DNA from: JBOCEF01 sp047610385
GTDB lineage: Bacteria > Pseudomonadota > Alphaproteobacteria > Rhodobacterales > Rhodobacteraceae
Direction: 5' to 3'
Length of the DNA stretch: 64,000 nt
Assembly (NCBI GenBank): GCA_047610385.1
Contig: JBLGAC010000015.1
Span: 12,236 to 76,235 of the forward strand
Shown one piece after another: positions 17,543 through 25,593 of this stretch (the first letter of the stretch is position 1; each line of letters opens with the position of its first letter). The notes under the pieces were generated by a model. That model had not been told where the DNA came from. It saw only the letters and a program-made list of their open reading frames with translations, and did no database searches. Position numbers and translations under genes: made by a program.

Positions 17543-18010
17543 TCAGCGCAGCGCGAAAATGCCGTCGACCTCAACCACCACGCCGCGGGGCAGGGCGGCG
17601 CAGCCGACGGCGGCGCGGGCATGGGCGCCGATCTGGGGGCCGAACACCTCAACCATCAGGTCCGAGGCGCCGTTGATCACCTCTGGCTGTTGGGTGAAAT
17701 CGGGTGTGGAGTTCACAAAGCCACCCAGCCGCACGACCTTGACCACCCGATCAAGATCGCCGTTGCAGGCCGCGGACAGCTGCGCGAGCAGCGACAGGGC
17801 GCAGGCGCGCGCGGCGGCCTTGCCGTCTTCTAACGACATGCCGTCGCCCATGCGGCCCAAGATCAGCCCGTCTGGCCCTTGGCTGACCTGGCCCGACACA
17901 TGGACCAGCCCACCATGCACCACGAAGGGCACATAATTGGCCGCGGGCGCCGGGGCGGCGGGCAGGGTGATGCCGAGGCGTGACAGCTTGGCGGCGACGT
18001 GTCCGGTCAT
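17543..18010 (-). CDS. RidA family protein (reactive enamine/imine deaminase type)
   Basis: RidA-family trimers hydrolyse reactive enamine/imine intermediates made by PLP enzymes. The 155-residue protein shows GLVHVSGQVSQGPDG, GFVNSTPDF and the C-terminal AAVGCAALPRGVVVEVDGI. The key arginine of true RidA (in RxAxxV) appears to be replaced in HARAAVGCAALPRG, so it may belong to a RidA-like subgroup (Rid4-7) with unknown activity. AGGAG 8 bases upstream fixes the ATG at 18010. It heads the operon ridA-gdpD-GNAT-phhB. Confidence 0.88.
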   Translation of the reverse strand: MTGHVAAKLSRLGITLPAAPAPAANYVPFVVHGGLVHVSGQVSQGPDGLILGRMGDGMSLEDGKAAARACALSLLAQLSAACNGDLDRVVKVVRLGGFVNSTPDFTQQPEVINGASDLMVEVFGPQIGAHARAAVGCAALPRGVVVEVDGIFALR

Positions 18011-18083
18011 GTGGCGTGCTCCTGAAAGTTGGCGCACAGATAATGGCGCGCGCGCAGGCCCAAGGGAAGCCCTCGTGCCAACG

Positions 18084-18118
18084 AAAAAGGGCGCGCGCCG
18101 ATCCCCCGGCGCGCGCCC
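18084..18118 (-). terminator. Terminator after the type I secretion operon
   Basis: A 12-bp GC-only perfect stem followed by T5 on the minus strand, 25 bases beyond the stop codon of the membrane-fusion gene. Confidence 0.88.
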
Positions 18119-18142
18119 CGTTCAACCCAGCCCGGAGGGGCG

Positions 18143-19804
18143 TTATTCTTCGAGCATGGCACCGCTGAAATAATCCGTCAACGGCTTGGTCAGATAGGTC
18201 AGCGGCGTGCGGTCGCCAGACTTGATGTATCCCTCAACCGGCATGCCGGGCACCAGGACCAGGTCCTTCAGCTTGGCCAGCTCGCCTTCATTGGGGGCCA
18301 GCGTCGCGGTGTAATAGGTGCGGCCCGTGCGTTCATCCGTGAAGGCATCGGGCGAGACCTTGACCACATGCCCCTCCAGCTCCGGCGTGGTGCGCGACGA
18401 GAATGCTGAGAACCTGAGCGTCGCGGGCTGTCCCGCCCAGACCTGATCGATGAAGACCGTGTCGATCTGCGCCTCGATCACCAGCACTGAATCGGACGGC
18501 ACGATGTACAAAATCGGCTCGCCCGGCGAGACGACAGACCGCACCGCGAACACCGTCATGCCCAGCACCACCCCATCAATGGGCGCGCGCACATCAAGCC
18601 GGTCCAGCCGTTCCTCGACCGAGGCCAGTTGCTCACGCACCTGATTCTGCTGATATTGGATGTCGCGCAGCTGGGTGATCGCCTGTTCCTGACGGGTGGA
18701 TTCGAGGTTCAGGATCTGGATCTCGATCTCCGCCACCCGCCCGCGCGATTCCGCGATGGACGCCGTCAGCCCGCCGACCTCCCCCTCAAGCCGTGCCTGC
18801 TCGCGCTGCAGGCTCAGCAAGCGGTTGAGCTGCGCAAGGCCGCTGTCATAGAGCTTCTGCTGGCCCTCCAGCTCCTGCGCCACAAGGGCCAGCTGACGCT
18901 CTAGCGCGCGGGTCTGCGTTTCAGCGCCCTGCACCTGTTCCCCGATCTGGGACTGGCGCTCTCGCAACTGCTCCACCTGATCGGCAAGGGTGCGCACCCG
19001 CGCATCGAACAGCTGCTTTTGGCCCTGCACGATCTCAGCGATCGCCGGTCGCGCGGTCTCAGCGAGCAATTCTGGGGTGAACGTGATCTCGGTCTTCTGG
19101 TTTTGCTCAGCCTTCAGGCGCGCGGTGCGCGCGACCAGTTCCCAGTATTGGGCAGCGAAACTTTCACGCTCATTGCGCATCAGCGTGTCGTCAAAGCGCA
19201 AAAGCACGTCGCCTGCGTTCACCCGATCGCCATCCCTGGCCATGATGTCGCCGACCACGCCGCCGTCGGGGTGCTCAACCACCTGCTGCTTGCTCTCCAC
19301 CTCAACCTTGCCGACGGCGACCACCGCCGACGAAATGTCAGAGACCGCGGCCCACAGCCCGAAGCCGCCAACCAAAAGCAGCAGCGAAACCAGCCCCAGC
19401 GTCATCGGCAGCCGTGAGGAGAACGGATCAGGCGCAGCGGGCGGGCTTGGTGCCATCGCCATCGCGACAGGCGCGGATGGCGGCGGCGGTGGGGTGGCGG
19501 GTTTGGGCGCGGGGGGCTTTGCGGTCGAAACGGTTGCGGGTGGCGGCGCATTGGGCGCAGGACGGCCCAGCACCTGCGCGCGCGCGGCGGCCAGCGCAGC
19601 GGTGATTTCGGGCGCAGGTTCAGGTGCAGCGGGCGCGGTCGGGCGGGCCGAAGACGGCTGCCGCGCAGGCGCAGGTTGCAGCGCCGGGCCGGGCGCGATC
19701 GCGGGCTGCGGGGTCGGCTTGGGGGCGTTTTCGGTGCCGGGTTTGGCGAACACCGATTCGGTGGGGGTGGGCGGGCGCGCGCCCGGGGCGCGATCCTCGG
19801 TCAT
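18143..19804 (-). CDS. HlyD family type I secretion periplasmic adaptor (membrane fusion protein)
   Basis: Bridges an inner-membrane ABC exporter to a TolC-like outer-membrane channel. Residues 1-130 form an unusual cytoplasmic tail very rich in Pro and Ala, with runs such as TPPPPPSAP. One membrane helix follows (about 132-154), then a lipoyl-like half (VVEHPDGGVVGDIMARDGDR), a long coiled-coil hairpin (about 210-400), the second half (DVRAPIDGVVLGMTV), and a beta-barrel ending near LVLVPGMPVEGYIKSGDRT. Typical PrtE-like adaptors are about 440 residues, so the extra length is the Pro-rich tail. The start overlaps the ABC gene by 4 bp. No substrate or TolC gene is near. Confidence 0.92.
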   Translation of the reverse strand: MTEDRAPGARPPTPTESVFAKPGTENAPKPTPQPAIAPGPALQPAPARQPSSARPTAPAAPEPAPEITAALAAARAQVLGRPAPNAPPPATVSTAKPPAPKPATPPPPPSAPVAMAMAPSPPAAPDPFSSRLPMTLGLVSLLLLVGGFGLWAAVSDISSAVVAVGKVEVESKQQVVEHPDGGVVGDIMARDGDRVNAGDVLLRFDDTLMRNERESFAAQYWELVARTARLKAEQNQKTEITFTPELLAETARPAIAEIVQGQKQLFDARVRTLADQVEQLRERQSQIGEQVQGAETQTRALERQLALVAQELEGQQKLYDSGLAQLNRLLSLQREQARLEGEVGGLTASIAESRGRVAEIEIQILNLESTRQEQAITQLRDIQYQQNQVREQLASVEERLDRLDVRAPIDGVVLGMTVFAVRSVVSPGEPILYIVPSDSVLVIEAQIDTVFIDQVWAGQPATLRFSAFSSRTTPELEGHVVKVSPDAFTDERTGRTYYTATLAPNEGELAKLKDLVLVPGMPVEGYIKSGDRTPLTYLTKPLTDYFSGAMLEE

Positions 19805-21615
19805 CCTGCGGTCTCCGGACTTTGGGTGATGGTCTGCGGGGCAGGCCCGCCCGGGGGCGGCGCGCCTGATCCGGCGGCCTGCGCGCCCCCGGGCCCGCCC
19901 TGACCGACCTGCGGCCAGTTGCGCACATGCTGGCGCAGAACCTCATCCTTGGGGCCAAAGGCTTTGCGCACCCCGTCCTCCATCATCAGGATCAGGTCGC
20001 AATGATGGATCGCGGCGGGGCGGTGCGCCATGATGATCACGGCTTTGTTGCGGCGCTTCAGATCCTCAATGGCTTTGTTCAGCGCCTCGGATCCTGACGC
20101 GTCGAGGTTGGAGTTCGGTTCATCCAGAATCACCACCGCCGGGTCGCCATACATGGCCCGCGCCAGGCCGATGCGCTGGCGCTGGCCGCCCGAAAGCTTG
20201 CCGCCCCCGGCGCTGACTGGCGTGTCGTAGCCATGGGGCAGGCCAAGGATCAATTCATGCGCCCCGGCGCGTTTGGCCGCCAGAACCACGGCTTCGTCAT
20301 CGGGCTTCACCGCCATGCGGGCGATGTTCTCCGCCACCGAGCCATCAAACAGAATCACGTCCTGCGGCAGGTAGCCCATATGGTGGCCCAGATCGCCGTC
20401 ACCGTATTGATCGAGCGCGGCGCCGTCCAGCCGCACGGTCCCCGATGCGGGGCGCCACACGCCCGCAATCGCCCGCGCCAGCGTGGATTTGCCAGAGGCG
20501 GACGGGCCAATTACCCCAAGCGCCTGACCCGGATCGATGCGAAAGCTGACCATGCGGATGGCGGCGGCCTGCTCACCCGGTGCGACCACGGTCAGCTGCT
20601 GGGCTTCAAGAATTGAACGCGGGGCCGGCAGCTTGGTGCGGTCAGGCGCCACCGGGGTCTTCTCCAACAGCTCCGTCAGGGATTTCCAGCCCTGCATGGC
20701 GCGCTGCACCATGGCCCATTGCCCGATCGCCTGTTCGATCGGCGCCAGCGCGCGGCCCATCATGATCGACCCGGCGATCATGGTGCCGGGGCTGACCTCT
20801 CCCTGAATCACGAGCCATGCGCCGAGCGCCAGCATGCACGATTGCAGGAACTGCCGCAGGGTCTTGGAGGCAGTGGCAAACGCGCCCGTGCGGTCAGACG
20901 CCGTGATCGACGCGCCAAGCGAGCGGTCGCGATACACTTTCCAGCGCTGCAGCACCGCAGGCCGCATTCCCAGACCGGTCACCGTTTCACCGTCGCGGCG
21001 CACCGCTTCGGTGAAGCCTTCGGATTGGGCCGAGGACGAATTGGCGGTCAGCTGCGCGTCTTTCGAAAAGAACTGGTTCATCCAGGTGAGCGTGATCAGC
21101 AGCACCCCGCTGAACAGCGCCAGCATTCCCAGCATCCAGTGGAACGAGAAAATCGCCAACAGAAACAATGGTGTCCACGGAATATCAAAGATCGCGAACG
21201 GCGCGGGTGTCGACATCAGGCGCTGGATGGATTCAAGATCGCGCAGCCCCGTCGCCGGTTTCGCGCGTTCATTGGCCACGACGGACCGGCGCATGATCGC
21301 GTCAAACACCCGGTGGTCGAGCTTGTTCTGGAACCGCGCCCCACGCCGCGCCATCAGGCGTCCGCGGGCGTAGTCGAGCGTGAAGCTCATGAAAAACAGG
21401 AACGCCATGATGGTCACCAACGCGACCAGCGTCGCCTCAGATCGGCTGGCGAGCACCCGATCGTAGACTTGAAGCATGAAGATCGGGCCGGTCAGCATCA
21501 GCAGGTTGACGAAAAAGCTGAATATGCCGATGGCGACGAAAAACCTCCGCCCATCGAAAAGCGCTTCGCGCAGTTCGTCGACACCCGGGGCGATTTTCTT
21601 TTTTTGCGCGCTCAT
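19801..21615 (-). CDS. Type I secretion system permease/ATPase (PrtD-like ABC transporter)
   Basis: A 604-residue half-transporter: about six membrane helices (residues 22-310) fused to an ATPase. Walker A is GPSASGKST (370-378), the signature LSGGQRQR (474-481), Walker B AVVILDEP and the switch histidine in MAHRP. The layout is that of PrtD/HlyB-type exporters without the N-terminal C39 peptidase, so substrates would be RTX-like proteins with C-terminal signals. The last 40 residues are Gly/Pro-rich. It is the first gene of a two-gene operon with the adaptor. Confidence 0.94.
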   Translation of the reverse strand: MSAQKKKIAPGVDELREALFDGRRFFVAIGIFSFFVNLLMLTGPIFMLQVYDRVLASRSEATLVALVTIMAFLFFMSFTLDYARGRLMARRGARFQNKLDHRVFDAIMRRSVVANERAKPATGLRDLESIQRLMSTPAPFAIFDIPWTPLFLLAIFSFHWMLGMLALFSGVLLITLTWMNQFFSKDAQLTANSSSAQSEGFTEAVRRDGETVTGLGMRPAVLQRWKVYRDRSLGASITASDRTGAFATASKTLRQFLQSCMLALGAWLVIQGEVSPGTMIAGSIMMGRALAPIEQAIGQWAMVQRAMQGWKSLTELLEKTPVAPDRTKLPAPRSILEAQQLTVVAPGEQAAAIRMVSFRIDPGQALGVIGPSASGKSTLARAIAGVWRPASGTVRLDGAALDQYGDGDLGHHMGYLPQDVILFDGSVAENIARMAVKPDDEAVVLAAKRAGAHELILGLPHGYDTPVSAGGGKLSGGQRQRIGLARAMYGDPAVVILDEPNSNLDASGSEALNKAIEDLKRRNKAVIIMAHRPAAIHHCDLILMMEDGVRKAFGPKDEVLRQHVRNWPQVGQGGPGGAQAAGSGAPPPGGPAPQTITQSPETAG

Positions 21616-21991
21616 GACAAGTGTCTACCGGATCCCGCGTTAAGCCAATGTTGACGAGAATTCCATAGCATCCGCTTAAGGCGCTGACGACCGATTAACC
21701 GCTTCTGCCTGCGCGTCGGCCTTTGCGGGGCTCGCTCGGGCCGGGAAATGTTTCTGCACCGCAACACTGCAGGGCAACGCACCGCGCGCACCCATTTGCA
21801 TCTTGCGCGCCGTGGGGCCGGACGTAGTGTGACGCGCTGGTCGGATCGGGCGTCAGGACCACAGTGCGATACAGGCGATGCAGGCGTGCGACGCGCGGCT
21901 CTTATGGGCTCGCAGCGCCCCGTCGATCGCAAGCATCCCTGCGTGGACGCTCCGGCGACCTCCGGCCATTTGCCGACGGGAGAGATTTGCC
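21616..21991. other. Divergent region between type I secretion genes and mlaA
   Basis: This 376-bp gap holds two divergent promoters. Near 21640-21655 the sequence TTAA-N7-TTGAC is one base from the CtrA box consensus (TTAA-N7-TTAAC), and further TTAA half-sites lie at about 21675-21700. A CtrA link is speculative. I see no gene. Confidence 0.35.
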
Positions 21992-22717
21992 ATGAAGCAC
22001 AACATCGCCAAGTTCGCCGCGCTCGCTGGGATCACCTTCCTGGCAGGATGCGGGGCCCCCGCGGGGCCCGGAACGTTTGTTCACGATCCCTATCAGCAGA
22101 CCAACCGCGCGATGCACGAGGTCAACAAGACCGTCGACACCGCGCTGCTGCGCCCCGCTGCGCAAGTCTACGACGCCGCGACGCCGACCTTGGTCAAGCA
22201 CTTGACCTCAAATGTGCTCGACATGCTCGATCTGCCGGGCGATGCGGCGAACCACTTTTTGCAAGGCAACGTGATGGCCTCGCTGCGCACGGTCGGGCGG
22301 CTGGGCCTGAACATCGTCATGGGGGCGGGCGTGCTCGACCCTGCGACGGAAATGGGCCTTCCCAAGGAAGACACCGATTTCGGCATGACCCTCGCCAGCC
22401 TCGGCGTGAACGAGGGCGCGTATCTCGAAGTGCCGTTCCTCGGCCCGATGACGGAGCGTGGCTTTGCCGGGCGCATTCTGGATTCGGCGCTGAACCCGCT
22501 CAGCTATGTCTCTGGCATTCCGGCCGGCGTTGGTGCCGCTTCAACAGGCGTCGGGGTGGTTGTCGCTCGCCATAAATACTTCGATGCGATCGATAGAATT
22601 TATTATGAGAGCGAGGATGGTTATATCGCGGCGCGCACCACCTATCTGCAATTGCGCCGCCGCGCGGTCGCAGGCGAAGCCACCGCGGAATCGCTGCCTG
22701 ACGTGTTTGCCGAATGA
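21992..22717 (+). CDS. mlaA: MlaA (VacJ) outer-membrane lipoprotein
   Basis: MlaA removes misplaced phospholipids from the outer leaflet and hands them to MlaC. The 241-residue protein begins with a lipoprotein signal ending in the lipobox LAGC (Cys20), then the conserved DPYQQTNRAMHEVNKTVD, NVLDMLDLPGDAANHFLQG, and GVLDPATEMGLP with EDTDFGMTLASLGVNEG. A GGGAGAG site about 8 bases upstream supports the ATG at 21992. mlaC follows directly. The inner-membrane ABC part (mlaFED) is not here. Near nt 22570-22630 the codons become AT-rich (AGA, ATT, TAT) compared with the rest. Confidence 0.95.
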   Translation: MKHNIAKFAALAGITFLAGCGAPAGPGTFVHDPYQQTNRAMHEVNKTVDTALLRPAAQVYDAATPTLVKHLTSNVLDMLDLPGDAANHFLQGNVMASLRTVGRLGLNIVMGAGVLDPATEMGLPKEDTDFGMTLASLGVNEGAYLEVPFLGPMTERGFAGRILDSALNPLSYVSGIPAGVGAASTGVGVVVARHKYFDAIDRIYYESEDGYIAARTTYLQLRRRAVAGEATAESLPDVFAE

Positions 22718-22761
22718 CCGATCCAAAGCCTGAACTTGCCCTCTTGGGAGACCGACGCCAG

Positions 22762-23364
22762 ATGACCAACACCTTCACCAGACGCGGCGCCATTGCGCTG
22801 GCCGGCGCCGCGATCGCCGTGCTGGCAGCGCCCGCCCGGGCCGCCAGTGTCGAAGATGCGGTAAGCTTCGTGGGGACCGTGGTCACGGAGATTGAAACGC
22901 TTGTGAAATCAGGCCGCCCGATTGACGTGCAGGTCACGCAATTCCGGAAGATCTTCGCGGACCGTGCCGCATCGCAGCAGGCGGCGCGATTTGTGATGGG
23001 CGTCGCCTGGCGCGACATGACCGAAGATCAGCAAAGCCGCCTGCATGACGCGTTTCTTGACCATGTGGCGCGGGTCTATGTCGATCTTTTGGGCCAATAC
23101 AAAGGCCAAACCATTGAGGTAACGGACGGCGTCGACTTCGGCAAAAAGGGCATTCTCGTGCGCTCAGTCGCCCATGGCCCCGGCGTGGACGACGTGGCCG
23201 TGGAATGGCTGGCGTCGGACCGTGGTGGGTCAGGCCTGAAGCTGGTGGACATCATCATCGAAGGCCTGTCGATGCTGCAAAGCCAGCGTCAGGACTTTGC
23301 CGCCCGTCTTGAACGTCGCGGCGGCGATGTGGACCGCCTGATCACCGACCTTTCGGTCGGTTGA
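22762..23364 (+). CDS. mlaC: MlaC-like phospholipid-binding periplasmic protein
   Basis: A Tgt2/MlaC-family protein that ferries phospholipids between MlaA and the inner-membrane complex. The 200-residue protein starts with a twin-arginine-like signal (TRRGAIALAGAAIAVLAAPARA), followed by the family core QSRLHDAFLDHVARVYVDLLGQYKGQ and VDIIIEGLSMLQSQRQDFA. I prefer the ATG at 22762; an in-frame ATG at 22714 overlaps the mlaA stop codon (ATGA) and would hide the signal. Either way it is co-transcribed with mlaA. Confidence 0.92.
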   Translation: MTNTFTRRGAIALAGAAIAVLAAPARAASVEDAVSFVGTVVTEIETLVKSGRPIDVQVTQFRKIFADRAASQQAARFVMGVAWRDMTEDQQSRLHDAFLDHVARVYVDLLGQYKGQTIEVTDGVDFGKKGILVRSVAHGPGVDDVAVEWLASDRGGSGLKLVDIIIEGLSMLQSQRQDFAARLERRGGDVDRLITDLSVG

Positions 23365-23373
23365 TCGGGGCGT

Positions 23374-23784
23374 TCAGCCCTTCGACAGATATTTCCATAT
23401 GCCGCTGGCGCGCATGGTCTGACGCCCGCCTGCCCACAGCTCGCCTTCGACGAAGGCGAGCTCTGCGGTGCGACGGATGATCCAAGCCTTGCCCTCCAGC
23501 CGCTGACCTTCCTTGGCTGCTGCGATGAAATGGCTGTCCAGCTGGATGGTCGCGCAGCGCGCAAAATCGGCCGATTGCCACGCCGCGCCGCCCATCCCGG
23601 TGTCGAGCAGCGACAGCGACACGCCGCCATGGCACACGCCGCCCATGTTCATGTGCCGCTTTTCCAGATCGAGCCGGAAGCGCCAGTCGTTCTCTCCCGC
23701 ACGGGCCAAGGCAACGGGTCCCATATGGCCGATGAAACCGTCATGATCCAAGACGCGCCAGGTGAGGTCGGGGGGCATTTCCAT
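23374..23784 (-). CDS. PaaI-type hotdog-fold thioesterase
   Basis: A 136-residue single hotdog-domain acyl-CoA thioesterase. The segment GGVCHGGVSLSLLDTGMGGAAW carries the HGG motif and the catalytic Asp expected for PaaI enzymes, and ATIQLDSHFIAAAKEGQRLEG is the core strand. The substrate is unknown. GGAG 8 bases before the ATG at 23784 fixes the start; the open frame further upstream shows no similarity. It converges on mlaC with a 9-bp gap. Confidence 0.88.
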   Translation of the reverse strand: MEMPPDLTWRVLDHDGFIGHMGPVALARAGENDWRFRLDLEKRHMNMGGVCHGGVSLSLLDTGMGGAAWQSADFARCATIQLDSHFIAAAKEGQRLEGKAWIIRRTAELAFVEGELWAGGRQTMRASGIWKYLSKG

Positions 23785-24209
23785 CGGTGGGTCTCCGGCG
23801 TGGGTGAACTTGAACACATGTGAATTATAGGGCAGGCGACAGGCTATCTCCCGATTTCGACCGGGGGACAAGGGATGATCGACATCACGGGCACCGTGGC
23901 GGTGCTTCGGCCACGGACATGCAAGGCAGAGCGCTGACGCGGCTCCGCCAGCATATCTCCGCGTTCCTGACGGTGCAGCCAACCGCAGATCCCGACATGC
24001 AGTGCGATCTGGCCCGCAGCATCGACCGACATGGCCCCCCGCGATTTCCCGTGCTGCCATGCAGATGAAGCCCCCGACGACATGCCTGCCCATCTGCTTG
24101 GGGCGCATCCGTCAGGGTCGTTGATCGGGACTTCTTGCAGGGGATTTAAGTATGCAAGCATCGCTACCGCCCCCAATTGGCGGCGGATCGCGATGCTCCT
24201 GATCGGCGC
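23785..24209. other. 425-bp region without a recognisable gene
   Basis: This gap separates two minus-strand genes. Short open frames exist on both strands, but none has a ribosome-binding site plus family-like residues. The promoter of the thioesterase gene must lie at the left end. A small CCGCC/GGCGG hairpin lies near 24170-24187. It may be decayed sequence. Confidence 0.4.
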
Positions 24210-25436
24210 TTAGCGCGCGGCGTATGCCGCCGCGGCGTCCCCTGCGGTCAGGCCTGAGGCAAAGCAGGCGCTCAGCAGATAGCCGCCCGTCGGTGCTTCC
24301 CAATCAATCATCTCGCCAGCGCAGAAAATGCCGGGCAAGGCGCGCAGCATCAGCCCGGCATCAAGCGCATCCCACGTGATCCCGCCCGCGGAACTGATCG
24401 CCTCAGCGATCGGGCGCGGTCCGGTGATCGGCAGGGGCAGGCGCTTGATCGCCCCGGCCAGCGCGGCGTCGGTGGCGGCACGCGGCGCGCAGTCACGCAG
24501 CAGCGCGGCCTTCACGCCCTCAATCTTGATCTTGCGCAGGCGGTTGCTGCGCGACGCTTTGGGGGGGGTGCGCTCCAGCGCCAGTTGCAGCGTCAGCGTA
24601 TCGCGCCCGGGCGCCAGATCAACGAACAGCCGCACGCCGCCCGCCTCCAGCCCATCGCGCAGCGCGGCGGAAATGGCGTAAACCGCGCCGCCCTCAATCC
24701 CGTAGCGAGAGATGACGCATTCCCCCTCAGCCGCCGCAACGATGTCACGCCCGCGCTGCACGCTCAGCACAATGTTTTTCAGCGGCGCACCGGCAAACTG
24801 GTCACGCATGAAGTCGGACCAATCGGCATTGAACCCCATATTGGCGGGGCGCAGCGGCGCGATGTCGACGCCCTTTTGCGCGAGCATCGCAGCCCACGAC
24901 CCGTCAGAGCCGAGCCGCGGCCAGCTGCCGCCCCCCAGCGCCAGAACCGTGACCCGCGGGCGCAAGGCGCGCGGGCCGTCCGGGGTGTCGAACGTGAAGA
25001 CGCCGTCCTCCAGCCCGGTCCAGCGCCAGCGCGCGCGCTGCTCGGCCCCCTGATCGGCCAGCCGCCGCGCCCATGCGCGCAGCAGCGGCGAGGCCTTCAT
25101 TTCCCGCGGAAACACCCGGCCTGAGGGCCCGGCAAAGGTCTCCGACCCCAGCGCAGCCGCCCAGTCGCGCAGATCATGGGGCGAAAACCGGTCCAGCAGC
25201 GGCCCGACCCGCGCCGCTGCCGGGCCGTAGGCGGCAACGAAAGGATCGCGGTCCTCTTCCTTGGTCAGGTTCAGGCCCGATTTGCCGGCCATCAGGAACT
25301 TGCGCCCCAATGACGGCATCGCCTCAGCGACGATAGGACGAAGCCCGGCCATGGCCAGACGCTCTGCCGCCATCAGCCCGGCAGGGCCGCCACCGATCAC
25401 AAGCGCGTCGCAGGATGCAGGTTCAATGTTCATCAT
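24210..25436 (-). CDS. NAD(P)/FAD-dependent oxidoreductase, HI0933 family (TIGR03862-like)
   Basis: A flavoprotein of unknown reaction. The N-terminal dinucleotide-binding loop is VIGGGPAGLMAAERLAMAG, followed by GRKFLMAGKSGLNLT, the K-x-GxGR-like block of the HI0933 family. The C-terminal FAD-contact segment reads FCAGEMIDWEAPTGGYLLSA. Length (408 residues) and these blocks match. The start is uncertain: ATGs at 25436 and 25433, or 25472, and none has a clear ribosome-binding site. The compound palindrome at 25514-25584 lies just upstream and may bear on its expression. Confidence 0.87.
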   Translation of the reverse strand: MMNIEPASCDALVIGGGPAGLMAAERLAMAGLRPIVAEAMPSLGRKFLMAGKSGLNLTKEEDRDPFVAAYGPAAARVGPLLDRFSPHDLRDWAAALGSETFAGPSGRVFPREMKASPLLRAWARRLADQGAEQRARWRWTGLEDGVFTFDTPDGPRALRPRVTVLALGGGSWPRLGSDGSWAAMLAQKGVDIAPLRPANMGFNADWSDFMRDQFAGAPLKNIVLSVQRGRDIVAAAEGECVISRYGIEGGAVYAISAALRDGLEAGGVRLFVDLAPGRDTLTLQLALERTPPKASRSNRLRKIKIEGVKAALLRDCAPRAATDAALAGAIKRLPLPITGPRPIAEAISSAGGITWDALDAGLMLRALPGIFCAGEMIDWEAPTGGYLLSACFASGLTAGDAAAAYAAR

Positions 25437-25513
25437 CGGCAGCGTGTAGCGCGTGCGGACCTCCGGCGCCATGGTCCGCGGCGTCGCCGCTGCGCGCAGG
25501 GGCCACCCAAAAT

Positions 25514-25584
25514 GCGCCCCAGATTATTCGTCTGGATAATCTGCTGCCCGGGTTCAGATTATCCATCCGAATAATCTGGGGCGC
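25514..25584. promoter_or_regulatory. Compound palindrome with two CAGATTAT-N8-ATAATCTG operator-like units
   Basis: Two 30-bp arms (25514-25543, 25555-25584) are inverted copies with 28 of 30 matches around an 11-bp centre. Each arm is itself a 24-bp inverted repeat (CAGATTAT-N8-ATAATCTG), so the site has four half-sites. It is strikingly AT-rich against its surroundings. It lies between two minus-strand genes, 10 bp past the iminopeptidase stop codon and 78 bp before the flavoprotein start. It could be a double operator, a cruciform or terminator, or a small mobile repeat. Confidence 0.7.
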
Positions 25585-25593
25585 CGCGACCGG

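Noticed and set aside
24031..24213. Short plus-strand frame ending WRRIAMLLIGA, faintly like an IS5 transposase end
   Set aside because: The ATRYDK core is absent, and the match is too short and Ala/Arg-driven. I left the region as unassigned.
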